Source: Halalkalibacillus sediminis (GTDB taxonomy: Bacteria; Bacillota; Bacilli; Bacillales; Alkalibacillaceae). Taken from it: a DNA stretch of 64,000 nt. This document shows positions 17,947 to 26,775 of the stretch, piece after piece. The position numbers and the translations under genes are program-made. The notes under the pieces were generated by a model. It searched no databases. It had not been told where the DNA came from and saw only the letters and a program-made list of their open reading frames with translations. Within the stretch, counting starts at the first letter, position 1. Each line of letters opens with the position of its first letter. Where the stretch lies: contig NZ_PJNH01000002.1 of the NCBI RefSeq assembly GCF_002844535.1, positions 554,654 through 618,653 of the forward strand, written 5' to 3'.

Positions 17947-18725
17947 TTAATTTTTTGGAGGACCTGGAATGAACTTGTTTGTGCGGGCTGCATATTCACG
18001 ATACTCTTCGTGCTCCATGAATTTCTTCTCCAACAAAGGAACTCCTGAAATTTTTAAAAGAAAAAAGGTGAGGATGATTGGACTGATGAATGAGATCCAT
18101 CCCCATGGAACCGTCGCAGCAATCAATGCAATCGCAAACCACTGGGCAGACTCACCAAAATAATTAGGATGACGAGTATATTTCCAAAGACCGTGTTGAA
18201 TGAAGCGATGGTCTTTGTTTTCTTTCTTCTTGAATCGATCAAGTTGTGCATCACCTACAGTTTCAAATAGGAAACCGAAAGCCCACAGTGCTGCTCCTAT
18301 GATTAAAATCGAAGTTACAGAATCAGATGAACTATTCGCAATCCCAATAATGATCGGTAAGCTGAAAAATAAAGAGAGTGCGCCTTGTAACATGAACACG
18401 CGGTAAAATGCGGTTCGGTTAGGATGATTCCATTTCTTTCGCATATTTTGATAGCGATAGTCTTCGGTGGTTTACCCACATTCCGGTAAAAAAGATAGCC
18501 CGATAATCTTACCCCCCAAATTAGCACTAGGACTAAAATTGTTAGTGAAGTGGCATTGTAATTAGTTGTTAAAAGAAGCGTTGTTACTGCTGTAACAATG
18601 AAAGTCAGTCCCCAAGCGATGTCAACGATCGAAAAATCATCAATTTGAATCGCAATGAACCATACAATAGACATAAATAAAATCATTGCTGCTAAAAGTA
18701 CTGAAAATATTGTCAAAATTTCCAC
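17947..18725 (-). pseudogene. DUF1295 (steroid 5-alpha-reductase-like) membrane protein, frameshifted
   Basis: Two overlapping minus-strand frames together make one DUF1295 protein of about 259 residues. The N-terminal part (from 18725) runs through RLSGYLFYRNVGKPP. The family's expected continuation, EDYRYQNMRKKW, is found only in the next frame, which reads to 17947 and contains RHPNYFGESAQW and FIPGPPKN. The shift is near 18461-18470, where one base appears missing. The family consists of multi-pass membrane proteins of uncertain enzymatic role. Either a real inactivating deletion or a sequencing error would explain it. Confidence 0.8.
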
Positions 18726-18795
18726 TCCCTTTTTGTTTGAAATTATAGCATAAGGGGGATTTATAAGTAATTATAACGAATCGGGGGAGAACAGC

Positions 18796-19636
18796 ATGAA
18801 AATTGCATGGGTAACAGATAGTTCCATATATACCAGAGGGAGATAATCAAAAAGATATATTTATCCTACCTCTCCAAGTCAGTATCGACGGAAAAAATTA
18901 CAAAGAGAATGTTGACCTGACTTCACAAGAGTTCTATCAAAAGGTTAAAGTGACTAACAAAGCGGTAAAAACCAGTCAACCAGCCTTAGGAGATATCATA
19001 TCGACTTTCGAACAAATCATTGAACAAGGTTATGAAGAAATCATATGCGTAAACATCTCTTCAGAAGTCAGTGGCACCTTTCAATCAGTAAGTAATATTG
19101 CCGATGATTTTGAAGGGACAAAAATTCATGTAGTGGATTCAAGTTTACTATCCTATCCCATGTATGAAATGATTCAACATGGTAAAAAACTGATTGAACA
19201 CGGAAGGTCAGCTGAGGATGTAGTTAAAATCATTCAAAATGATTATAAAAAAGTGCATACCTACATTTACGTAGCGGATATTAAATATGCTTATCTCGGT
19301 GGAGGGATCAATATGTTTGCCTATAATGTGGGGAAAACGTTGAAAGTACATCCCATTCTTACGTTGAAGGAAGGAAAGATGGAGTTAGTAAAGAAAGTCC
19401 GTACGGAGAAGAGATCAATTGATTACATGGTGAACCAGGTGATTGAATATGCTAAAAGCCAACCAATTACTCAGTTAAACATTCTACATTGTAATGATCG
19501 ATCGATTTCAGAAACGATTAAAAATCGTCTGAAAGATTTTTCGAACATCGAAAATATCCACATCGGAGCACTTGGGCCAATCATCGCCGCTCATGGAGGA
19601 GAAGGTAGTTTTGCATTATCATGGCAGGAGAAATAG
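18796..19636 (+). pseudogene. DegV family fatty-acid-binding protein, frameshifted near its start
   Basis: The ATG at 18796 opens MKIAWVTDSS, the classic DegV N terminus, but hits a stop at 18844. The expected continuation (IPEGDNQKDIFILPLQVSIDG) is in another frame from about 18838 and runs to 19636 with NISSEVSGTFQS, ADIKYAYLGGG and GPIIAAHGGEGS. One extra base or two missing bases near 18831-18840 would restore a protein of about 280 residues. DegV/FakB proteins bind fatty acids for FakA kinase. An internal start near 18950 would lack the first sheet, so function is doubtful unless this is a sequencing error. Confidence 0.8.
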
Positions 19637-19637
19637 A

Positions 19638-19668
19638 GCGCCGATGTAAGTCGGCGCAATAATTTTTC
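19638..19668 (+). terminator. Terminator between degV-like and GNAT genes
   Basis: GCGCCGA/GTCGGCGC-type stem with loop TGTAA (19638-19657), then AATAATTTTT. It can serve both converging genes. Confidence 0.75.
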
Positions 19669-20535
19669 CTATAGCCATTTACCGTGCAAAATCCACGCGT
19701 CTTGAAAATGGAAGTCGAAATTAGTTGGTATATTTGATTTTTCTTCATCGGTTAAATCAATCCATACATAGGTTTCTTCGTCATTTTTCTTTCGAATATG
19801 GTCATACACATCTAATAGGGTATCCCATAACCCAGGCTGCTCGAATGAATCATCCCATAGGTAAACCGCATGGGCATAATGATATTTCTTTTGATCTTCC
19901 GATACGATCAACACGCGATTTCTTGAAGAGTTTTCAAAGAAATACCACTCTTCAAGTTTTTCATCAGTGAAGAGTGTGTCACTAGAAGGGAACGGATAGT
20001 AACATTCATATGGAAAAATGGTTGATTGATCTCCAGCTACATGTTTGATCCATGCTCTTTTTTCTTTTAACGTTTTTACTTGAGTCCATTTTGCCTCAGG
20101 GTTCCTCGCGATGTCGTCAGGATTCATAAGAGTCGATGCGTGTAATTTTTTCAAAGGAGGGAGTTGAACTTTCTCCAAAACTCGTAGGGCTGGGTGGTTG
20201 TTTACTTGCGTGTTTGCGCCAACCCAATGAATACCTGGAAGTTTCTCGACCTCATCAATCGTGTGCTGTATCAGTCGTGTAGCATGGCCCTTCCCATAAT
20301 AGCGGCGGTCTGATCTCCACCGGCCCAGCATGGCATATTGTTCAGCAAAGACTGAGTATCCTGCAACAGCCACGATTTGTTCATCAATAAAAAGTCCATA
20401 CAAGGCATGTTCCTGGTGTTCGATCAGACGTTGGAAAATACGGACGACGTAATCGTCTTCAATACCAGTGTCCATGCTTGCTAGGTTACTTTCATCATCT
20501 ATGTTCAATTGGCGAATTTTTATGGTATCAATCAT
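19669..20535 (-). CDS. GNAT family N-acetyltransferase
   Basis: A 288-residue protein. The N-terminal ~135 residues are a GNAT domain, with GLFIDEQIVAVAGYSVF for the central strands and YYGKGHATRLIQHTI for the acetyl-CoA loop, and a typical NNHPALRVLEKVQL end. The C-terminal half (about 150-288) is less familiar and may be a second, degenerate GNAT lobe. The substrate is unknown. ATG has GAAGGGAG upstream. It stands alone, convergent with the DegV gene and divergent from smpB. Confidence 0.8.
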   Translation of the reverse strand: MIDTIKIRQLNIDDESNLASMDTGIEDDYVVRIFQRLIEHQEHALYGLFIDEQIVAVAGYSVFAEQYAMLGRWRSDRRYYGKGHATRLIQHTIDEVEKLPGIHWVGANTQVNNHPALRVLEKVQLPPLKKLHASTLMNPDDIARNPEAKWTQVKTLKEKRAWIKHVAGDQSTIFPYECYYPFPSSDTLFTDEKLEEWYFFENSSRNRVLIVSEDQKKYHYAHAVYLWDDSFEQPGLWDTLLDVYDHIRKKNDEETYVWIDLTDEEKSNIPTNFDFHFQDAWILHGKWL

Positions 20536-20697
20536 CTGGATTCTCCCTTCATTCTCTCTCTATGAAATAAGAATGCCATAATATTCTTTGAGTTGTCTAT
20601 TGATGAGTTTGTTTTGAAAAAATGTATACAGATGGCTCTTGTTTAAAATAGGCAGGGAGTTTGGTAAAATAACTTTATGCAGTGAGGAGGTAAGAGG

Positions 20698-21165
20698 ATG
20701 GCGAAAAAAGAGAACAATGCCATTGCAACCAATAAAAAAGCGCGCCACGATTTTTTTATAGAAGAAACGTATGAAGCGGGGATGGTTCTTCAGGGGACTG
20801 AAATCAAGTCGATACGTGCGAGCCGTGTGAATTTAAAGGATTCATTCGCACGAATTTCAAAGGGAGAACTATTCGTTCATAACTTGCATATTTCAACTTA
20901 TGAACAAGGGAACCGGTTCAATCACGAACCTACTCGAGCGCGTAAATTGTTACTTCATAAAAAAGAAATCAATAAATTGATCGGTTACACCCAGCAAAAA
21001 GGGTATTCAATCGTACCGTTGAAGCTGTATATAAAGAATGGTGTAGCTAAACTTCTGATTGGTGTAGGTAAAGGTAAGAAAAAGTACGATAAACGTGAGG
21101 ATCTGAAACGTAAACAGGCGAAACGCGATATGGATCGTGCAATCAAAGACCAGTTCCAACGCTAA
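20698..21165 (+). CDS. smpB: SsrA-binding protein SmpB
   Basis: A 155-residue protein that carries tmRNA to stalled ribosomes. The core starts at [27 protein letters not shown] and the functional C-terminal tail [22 protein letters not shown] is intact. AGGAGG precedes the ATG. It lies 89 bp before ssrA, as in B. subtilis, so both parts of trans-translation are together. Confidence 0.97.
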   Translation: MAKKENNAIATNKKARHDFFIEETYEAGMVLQGTEIKSIRASRVNLKDSFARISKGELFVHNLHISTYEQGNRFNHEPTRARKLLLHKKEINKLIGYTQQKGYSIVPLKLYIKNGVAKLLIGVGKGKKKYDKREDLKRKQAKRDMDRAIKDQFQR

Positions 21166-21204
21166 TCACGTGCAATTATTGGATTTTTCATTTGTGGGGA
21201 AATG

Positions 21205-21213
21205 TGATAAAAT
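21205..21213 (+). promoter_or_regulatory. Candidate extended -10 promoter of ssrA
   Basis: TGATAAAAT (extended -10 type: TG, one base, TAAAAT) lies about 40 bp before the tmRNA 5' end. No good -35 is seen, as can occur with extended -10 elements. A short precursor leader would then be trimmed. Confidence 0.35.
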
Positions 21214-21253
21214 AAGGTTGTAATAAAGGAGATAAAACCTCCGATTTTTAATC

Positions 21254-21611
21254 GGGGACGTTTTGGATTCGACAGGGATAGGTCGAGCTTAAGTAGCGAG
21301 CCGAGCCGACGACTCGTTAAACCGTCACTCAGTTTATAATAACTGGCAAAAATAACGATTTCGCTGTAGCTGCGTAAGCAGATTCTACAGGATCCTTCCT
21401 GGCATCGCCCGTGTGCCAGATCGAAGGGTCTCAAATTAAGCGGGCTACGCTGAAGGCCTCCGTCTGAGGTCTTCAGAAGAGACTAATCAGACTAGCCCCT
21501 CGGAAGCTTGTTAGTAGGCTGAAGAGATGGCGAATCATAATCTACTAACTACGCTCGTAGAAGCTTAAGTGCCGATATCTCTGGACGCGGGTTCGAGTCC
21601 CGCCGTCTCCA
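21254..21611 (+). ncRNA. ssrA: Transfer-messenger RNA (tmRNA)
   Basis: About 358 nt. The acceptor GGGGACG pairs with CGTCTCC at the 3' end, next to a T arm with GGTTCGAGTCCC. The tag frame starts at 21345: GGC AAA AAT AAC GAT TTC GCT GTA GCT GCG TAA, giving tag A-GKNNDFAVAA, which ends in the AA needed for ClpXP recognition. The CCA end is not encoded. It follows smpB and precedes a strong terminator. Confidence 0.97.
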
Positions 21612-21619
21612 TATACAAT

Positions 21620-21656
21620 GAAGGCCCTTACCTAATTGGTAAGGGCCTTTGATTTA
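21620..21656 (+). terminator. Terminator of ssrA
   Basis: AAGGCCCTTACC/GGTAAGGGCCTT stem, loop TAATT, followed by a T-rich tail. Confidence 0.9.
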
Positions 21657-21673
21657 TATTATAAATTATTTAT

Positions 21674-22408
21674 CTAGGTGCCAAGGTCGTCGGAGCGTCC
21701 GGCTTTCAGGCGAGACCATTGGGCAGTAGGACGGCCATCCATAGTAAATTGCCCACCTTTGGATCCCCAGTGTTGCGGCCAGCCCTTGGGTGAATCCTCC
21801 CAAAACTCCTGCCGTCCGTAAACAGTTAAGTCCAACAAGCCGTAAGATGGGGACATCGGTTCGTTACCTCGGCCGGTGGTCCAGTAAGTCTCGTATACTT
21901 TGTTACCGTCCCGGAGATAACTGACTAAGATTCCAAAATGTCTGTCTGCGATTAACCGTTTCACTGATTCCTGAGGGACCGAGTACCAAGGAACCGTCCA
22001 CCCCATGAAGTCGCGATATCGAGAGCTCTCTTCATATGGCCCCTCACAGAAAGTAGCGTAACTGACGTCCCGTGAGTGAAGGTAGGAGAGCTCGTTGATG
22101 TGAGTCGTGGAAAAGGTGCAACCTTCACACTGCTCTGCGGCGGGTTTGCCCGTGTGCCACATGTGAAAGTAGGCGATCAACTGGGTCCTGCCTTCAAAAG
22201 ACTCCAGAAGCGTGACTGGACCATCCGGGCCAATCAGTGGTGTGGTGGGGTCAACTTCGACCATCGGTAGCCGTCGACGGGCAGCCGCAATTGCGTCACC
22301 TTCGCGTGTATGTGCCTTCTCTCGGATTCGCAATTCATTTAGTTTGTCCTGCCATTTTTCCCGGTTGACCACTTTAGGCAGGGCCGAAGTGTGGTGATTT
22401 TGATTCAT
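21674..22408 (-). CDS. DUF899 family thioredoxin-like protein
   Basis: A 244-residue protein of the DUF899 family, which has a thioredoxin-like fold. Visible blocks are LIAYFHMWHTGKPAAEQCEGCTFS with a Cys-x-x-Cys, VSYATFCEGP, FMGWTVPWYS and, near the end, DLTVYGRQEFWEDSPKGWPQ. No enzymatic function is established for the family. The gene is clearly richer in G and C, with more GCC and CGG-type codons, than its neighbours and sits directly after ssrA, a favoured integration site, so recent acquisition is likely. No integrase remains nearby. Confidence 0.88.
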   Translation of the reverse strand: MNQNHHTSALPKVVNREKWQDKLNELRIREKAHTREGDAIAAARRRLPMVEVDPTTPLIGPDGPVTLLESFEGRTQLIAYFHMWHTGKPAAEQCEGCTFSTTHINELSYLHSRDVSYATFCEGPYEESSRYRDFMGWTVPWYSVPQESVKRLIADRHFGILVSYLRDGNKVYETYWTTGRGNEPMSPSYGLLDLTVYGRQEFWEDSPKGWPQHWGSKGGQFTMDGRPTAQWSRLKAGRSDDLGT

Positions 22409-22660
22409 GTAACATTCTCCTTTCGCTATAGTTCAAATCCTCAACGATAAGATAATTGATCTTTGTTAAGCAGTTTCTTACATATGTTCGAGTAACTCCG
22501 CACCTATTTTTATGACTAATCAATTTGAATGGATTGAAAGCAGCTATTTAAAATTACGGTTGGAAGAAAAATCCTCTTAATTACGCTTGAAAAGCATCAT
22601 TTTCTTCATCATAAATAATGTTATAATATGTTAGATTTCATACGACAGGAGATTCAGTAC

Positions 22661-24382
22661 ATGATAAGAAAATTTTTTACATACTACAAACCACATAAAC
22701 GATTATTCATGATAGATTTTTCAAGCGCTGTTATAGTTGCTATTCTTGAACTAGCTTTTCCAGTTGCAGTTCAATGGTTTATAGATGATTTACTTCATGG
22801 GGACGATTGGGGATTAATTGTAACGGTGAGTATTTTACTACTCGTGGTGTATTTATTAAGTACATTCTTACAATACATAGTCAGTTACTTAGGGCATAAG
22901 CTTGGGATCAATATTGAAACAGACATGCGTGAAGAACTTTTTACTCACGTACAAAAACATTCGTTTCGCTTTTTTGATAATACTAAGACCGGACATATCA
23001 TGAGCCGAATTACGAATGACTTGTTTGACATTGGTGAGTTAGCTCACCATGGGCCAGAGGATGCCTTCATTGCAATGATGACATTTTTCGGAGCCTTTGG
23101 GATCATGTTTTATTTCAATCCAACGCTAGCTTATATTGCACTCGTCATGGTACCTCTTCTGGTAGCATTGGTTACTTACTGTAATATTGCTATGAACAAA
23201 GCTTGGCATAATATGTACGGCAATATTGCCAATGTGAATGCTCGCGTCGAAGATGCTGTATCTGGTGTGCGCGTGGTTCAATCTTTTACGAATGAGGACT
23301 TTGAAATTAATCGTTTCCAAAAAGATAATGGGTTATTTAGAATAGCTAAGATTGGTGCTTACCGTGTGATGGCCTGGACTCACTCAAGCATATACATGAT
23401 GACGCGGTTATTAACATTACTTGTACTAGTCGTTGGTTCATGGTTAGTTTTCAATGATCAATTAACGTATGGTGAGTTGGTTCTATTTGTTTTATTCACT
23501 AATGTCCTTATTAAACCAATAGATAAAATTAGTGCGTTATTAGAGCTTTATCCTAAAGGAATGGCTGGGTTCAAGAGGTTCCGTGATTTAGTCGAACAGG
23601 AGCCAGATATCGTAGATAGACCAAATGCTAAGGTAGTTGACGATCTTAAAGGTGATATAGAATTTCATCATGTAGATTTTTCTTATGACCGATACAAATC
23701 TGTGTTAAAAGACATTAACCTTAAGATCCAACCAGGAGAAACAGTAGCATTTGTGGGTCCATCTGGGGCTGGTAAAACAACAATTTGTTCGTTAATACCT
23801 CGGTTCTATGATGTAAACAAAGGGTCAATAACCATTGATGATACCGATATACGAGACATGACGAAAAAATCTCTTCGCTCACAAATCGGAATTGTTCAGC
23901 AAGATGTGTTTTTATTTACAGGAACGATACGTGAAAATATTGCTTACGGAAAACAGGATGCTACAGAGAGCGAAATTCGTGAGGCTGCGAAGAAAGCACA
24001 TCTAGACGACGTTATTGCAGACTTACCTCAGGGTTATGATACTCAAATCGGGGAACGTGGATTGAAGTTATCAGGTGGGCAAAAACAGCGATTAGCAATT
24101 GCACGCATGTTCTTAAAAAATCCATCAATCTTAATATTGGACGAGGCTACTTCAGCACTTGATACACAAACAGAAAAAATTATTCAAAAGTCGCTTAATG
24201 ACTTAACTGAAGACCGTACAACGTTGGTTATAGCTCACCGCCTTGCAACGATTCGGGATGCAGATCGAGTAGTGGTTGTTACTAATGAGGGTGTTGCTGA
24301 ACAGGGCACATATCAAGAACTCATTAGTGCCAATGGAATATTCTCGAACCTTCATAAGATTCAGTTTGATATAAAAGAATAA
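22661..24382 (+). CDS. ABC exporter, fused membrane and ATPase domains (MsbA/BmrA type)
   Basis: A 573-residue half-transporter expected to work as a homo- or heterodimer. Six membrane helices lie in residues 1-300, then an ATPase domain with Walker A GPSGAGKTT, Q loop IVQQDVFLF, signature LSGGQKQRLAIAR, Walker B LILDEATSALD and switch His in IAHRLATI. ATG 22661 has AGGAG upstream; the frame is open further but without a ribosome site. The substrate (drug, lipid or peptide) is unknown. It is monocistronic with its own terminator. Confidence 0.92.
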   Translation: MIRKFFTYYKPHKRLFMIDFSSAVIVAILELAFPVAVQWFIDDLLHGDDWGLIVTVSILLLVVYLLSTFLQYIVSYLGHKLGINIETDMREELFTHVQKHSFRFFDNTKTGHIMSRITNDLFDIGELAHHGPEDAFIAMMTFFGAFGIMFYFNPTLAYIALVMVPLLVALVTYCNIAMNKAWHNMYGNIANVNARVEDAVSGVRVVQSFTNEDFEINRFQKDNGLFRIAKIGAYRVMAWTHSSIYMMTRLLTLLVLVVGSWLVFNDQLTYGELVLFVLFTNVLIKPIDKISALLELYPKGMAGFKRFRDLVEQEPDIVDRPNAKVVDDLKGDIEFHHVDFSYDRYKSVLKDINLKIQPGETVAFVGPSGAGKTTICSLIPRFYDVNKGSITIDDTDIRDMTKKSLRSQIGIVQQDVFLFTGTIRENIAYGKQDATESEIREAAKKAHLDDVIADLPQGYDTQIGERGLKLSGGQKQRLAIARMFLKNPSILILDEATSALDTQTEKIIQKSLNDLTEDRTTLVIAHRLATIRDADRVVVVTNEGVAEQGTYQELISANGIFSNLHKIQFDIKE

Positions 24383-24397
24383 GTGAATGTTTTAGTG

Positions 24398-24434
24398 GAA
24401 AGGCACTTGGTTAAATTCCAAGTGCCTTTTCTCT
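24398..24434 (+). terminator. Terminator after the ABC exporter
   Basis: AAAGGCACTTGG/CCAAGTGCCTTT stem, loop TTAAATT, followed by T-rich sequence. Confidence 0.9.
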
Positions 24435-24489
24435 TTTGCAAACGATTATTTCCCATATGCTTGCACGGATTAGATAAATTTAATGATTT

Positions 24490-24516
24490 TGAAACAATCT
24501 CAATTAGGCTTTCGTC
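24490..24516 (+). promoter_or_regulatory. Candidate autoregulated ECF promoter of the sigma factor gene
   Basis: TGAAAC, 17 nt, CGTC, 45 bp before the sigma factor start. Bacillus ECF promoters have TGAAAC at -35 and CGTC or CGTA at -10 with 16-17 nt between. Self-activation is usual for this family. Confidence 0.6.
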
Positions 24517-24560
24517 TAAGAGGTGCAAAAAGATAAAACCAGTTGAAAAGGAGGGGAGTT

Positions 24561-25085
24561 ATGGAAAAAGAGGTAAAAGAAGATTTGTTAGAAGAAATTA
24601 TGTTAGAGCATGGTAGTGATTTGGTTCGGTTGGCGTTTAACTACGTAAAAGATAAAGAGACTGCAAAAGATATGGTTCAGAATACTTTTATCAAATGCTA
24701 TGAATACTTGGATGAGTTTCGTTATGATTCGTCCATAAAAACATGGTTATTTAGAATAACGATTAATCAATGTAAAGATTATTTGGGAAGCTGGCATTAT
24801 AGAAAAGTGCATGCTAAAAGTCTGTTTGGTAATGCAATTACATCTATTTCACCTTCAGCAGAAGACAGGGTAATCCAAAATTCCCATGACAAGCATATAA
24901 AAGATCTTATTTTTACTTTGCCAAAAAATTATCGTGAAGTCATCTTTCTGTATTACTATAAGTCTTTATCGATTAGCGAAATAGCTGAAGTAACACAACT
25001 GAATCACAATACAGTTAAAACAAGGCTTAGAAGAGCTAAGCATAAATTGAAAATAATAATGGAGGAGGAAAATGTCTATGGATAA
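24561..25085 (+). CDS. ECF-type RNA polymerase sigma factor (SigM/SigV/SigX-like)
   Basis: A 174-residue two-domain sigma factor. Region 2 covers about residues 15-80 (RLAFNYVKDKETAKDMVQ, FRYDSSIKTWLFRI). Region 4 covers about 112-170 (LPKNYREVIFLYYYKSLSISEIA, TVKTRLRRAKHKLK). It should direct a small extracytoplasmic-stress regulon. ATG 24561 follows AGGAGGGG. The stop overlaps the next gene, the likely anti-sigma protein, and an ECF-type promoter lies upstream. The signal it answers is not known; the neighbours point to the cell envelope. Confidence 0.92.
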   Translation: MEKEVKEDLLEEIMLEHGSDLVRLAFNYVKDKETAKDMVQNTFIKCYEYLDEFRYDSSIKTWLFRITINQCKDYLGSWHYRKVHAKSLFGNAITSISPSAEDRVIQNSHDKHIKDLIFTLPKNYREVIFLYYYKSLSISEIAEVTQLNHNTVKTRLRRAKHKLKIIMEEENVYG

Positions 25086-25947
25086 AAAGTCTAATAAGCT
25101 ATTCTCTTCTTTTGAAGATGAAAACTTAACATTTACTAAAGAGGACAGACTAGAAACCTTCCAGAAAATCAAAAGAAATAATAAAAGCAATCCGAGCAAA
25201 AAAAGAAATTTTCTCCCCGAAGGTAAACGTATAGCTCCAGTAATGGGTACTGTAATGGTATTAATATTAGCCATTGGCTTATTTCTGCCAAACCTATATT
25301 CAGGGAATGAAGTTAACCTGTACAATTCGGACGAACAGCAGGCGACGACACAAAAAGAAAATTTATCCTTTTCAGCTCTATTAATGAGCAATGGCTCTAA
25401 TCACAGAAGCAATATCAATATCTTACTCACCTATAATGGTAGGGACAGAAGTGTAAAACTAGTTCCAATTCCTCGTGATACGTATGTTCAAGTTATTGAT
25501 TCTGAAGGGAAGATGCTTGGTAAGGATAAGTTGATGCATGCTTCTGCTTTAAATGGTCAGCCTGAAACAGTTTTGAATACGGTGTCAAATTTATTTGATA
25601 TTTCTGTTGATTATTACTCTGTAATTGCAGAAGAGAAGATATACGAAATATTAGGTATTAAAAAGGATAGCCTTAAGGATAATAGTCTTCTTGTTAACGA
25701 AGTTGGAAATTCAATTGAAGAACAAGCTTCCAAAATTAATAACCTCTTAGAAGTAAGCGATACAAATATTCCAAATGATATAACTAATGATCTGAAGGAT
25801 AGTAGCTCAGATTCCATTAAAATAATTGATATGGAAGAAGGAATAGAAAAGAAAGTTATTAATGGTATTTATTATTTAGAAATAAATCAAGAGCATTTAC
25901 TAAAGACCAAAAAAACTCTTAAACAGCATTTGAGTGACGAAAAATAA
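25072..25947 (+). CDS. Candidate anti-sigma factor with a degenerate LCP (LytR-CpsA-Psr)-like outer domain
   Basis: A 291-residue single-pass protein. A charged cytoplasmic segment of about 58 residues, where an anti-sigma domain would sit, precedes one membrane helix (about 60-80). The outer part resembles an LCP domain: NILLTYNGRDRSVKLVPIPRDTYVQV, then KDKLMHASALNG and LFDISVDYYSVI. The usual Arg-Thr-Asp before the first strand and the later GGV motif are missing, so wall-polymer ligase activity is doubtful and sensing is more likely. It overlaps the sigma gene by 14 bp, so coupling is strong. The anti-sigma role is inferred from position and topology. Confidence 0.65.
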   Translation: MSMDKKSNKLFSSFEDENLTFTKEDRLETFQKIKRNNKSNPSKKRNFLPEGKRIAPVMGTVMVLILAIGLFLPNLYSGNEVNLYNSDEQQATTQKENLSFSALLMSNGSNHRSNINILLTYNGRDRSVKLVPIPRDTYVQVIDSEGKMLGKDKLMHASALNGQPETVLNTVSNLFDISVDYYSVIAEEKIYEILGIKKDSLKDNSLLVNEVGNSIEEQASKINNLLEVSDTNIPNDITNDLKDSSSDSIKIIDMEEGIEKKVINGIYYLEINQEHLLKTKKTLKQHLSDEK

Positions 25948-26071
25948 AACTATTGTTATCTGTGCTACCAGTCAAGGGGCCAGCATTTATTTCAAATCAA
26001 GATACCGCTATTGGCACAACATTCACAAATAAAGTTTAAGCCTAGGAGATCAGATGTGAGGGAGTAATAAT

Positions 26072-26599
26072 ATGAAAAATAATTATAAGTTTCTAACGAT
26101 AATTTCAATGACAATAGTATTATCTGTATTGACTGCGTGCGGAAACCCCGAAGAGTCAAATTCAAAATCAAGTAATGATACAGATAGTAAATCGACGCAA
26201 AACGAGAACGAAGAATCAACCAGTAATAGTGATAATGAGGTTACTACAAACCAAAAAGAAAAGTATCTCGATAAACTGAATGAAATGGAAGAATCAGATA
26301 GACACGCCGAAACTAAATCAACGATTTCTGACATGGAAGAACAAGAAAAGGAAAGGTACGAAAAGTGGGATCAAGTTTTGAATGAAATATATCGTGAATT
26401 GAAGAAGCAACTGAGTGAAGATCAAATGGATAAATTAAGGGTCGAACAACGAAATTGGATAAAACATAGAGATGAAGCTGCTAAAGAAGCGTCACTAAAG
26501 TATGAAGGTGGTTCAACAGAAACATTAGAATACATCGCAACTCAGGCAAGTCTTACAAAAGAAAGGTGCTATAAGTTAGTCGCACATTATATGAAGTAA
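26072..26599 (+). CDS. Lipoprotein with an LprI-like (DUF1311) domain
   Basis: A 175-residue lipoprotein with signal peptide and lipobox LTAC at about residues 20-23. A Ser/Asn/Glu-rich linker of about 45 residues follows. The C-terminal domain (about 85-175) has the LprI/DUF1311 pattern: WDQVLNEIYRELKKQLSEDQ, LRVEQRNWIKHRDE and a GGSTE segment leading to CYKLVAHYM. LprI of Mycobacterium inhibits lysozyme, but many relatives are uncharacterised. It follows the sigma/anti-sigma pair by 124 bp on the same strand, suggesting a role in envelope defence. No separate ECF promoter is seen before it. Confidence 0.75.
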   Translation: MKNNYKFLTIISMTIVLSVLTACGNPEESNSKSSNDTDSKSTQNENEESTSNSDNEVTTNQKEKYLDKLNEMEESDRHAETKSTISDMEEQEKERYEKWDQVLNEIYRELKKQLSEDQMDKLRVEQRNWIKHRDEAAKEASLKYEGGSTETLEYIATQASLTKERCYKLVAHYMK

Positions 26600-26747
26600 T
26601 ATCTTAATTTTACTGTTTAATTTATTATCCATTTTTTAAACTAGAACAAGAATCCGTCTCAATAATTCCTTTCCATGGCGGATTCATTTTTCTGCCTTTG
26701 GGAAGTTACGAAATTTAGAAAAATTTTGCAAGAAAAGCAAGAGAAGA

Positions 26748-26770
26748 AGACGTGCACTCGCACGCCTTTT
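26748..26770 (-). terminator. Possible weak terminator after the M3 peptidase gene
   Basis: On the minus strand GGCGTGC/GCACGTC forms a short stem with loop GAGT, followed by TTCTTC only. The T-run is poor. Confidence 0.35.
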
Positions 26771-26775
26771 TCACA

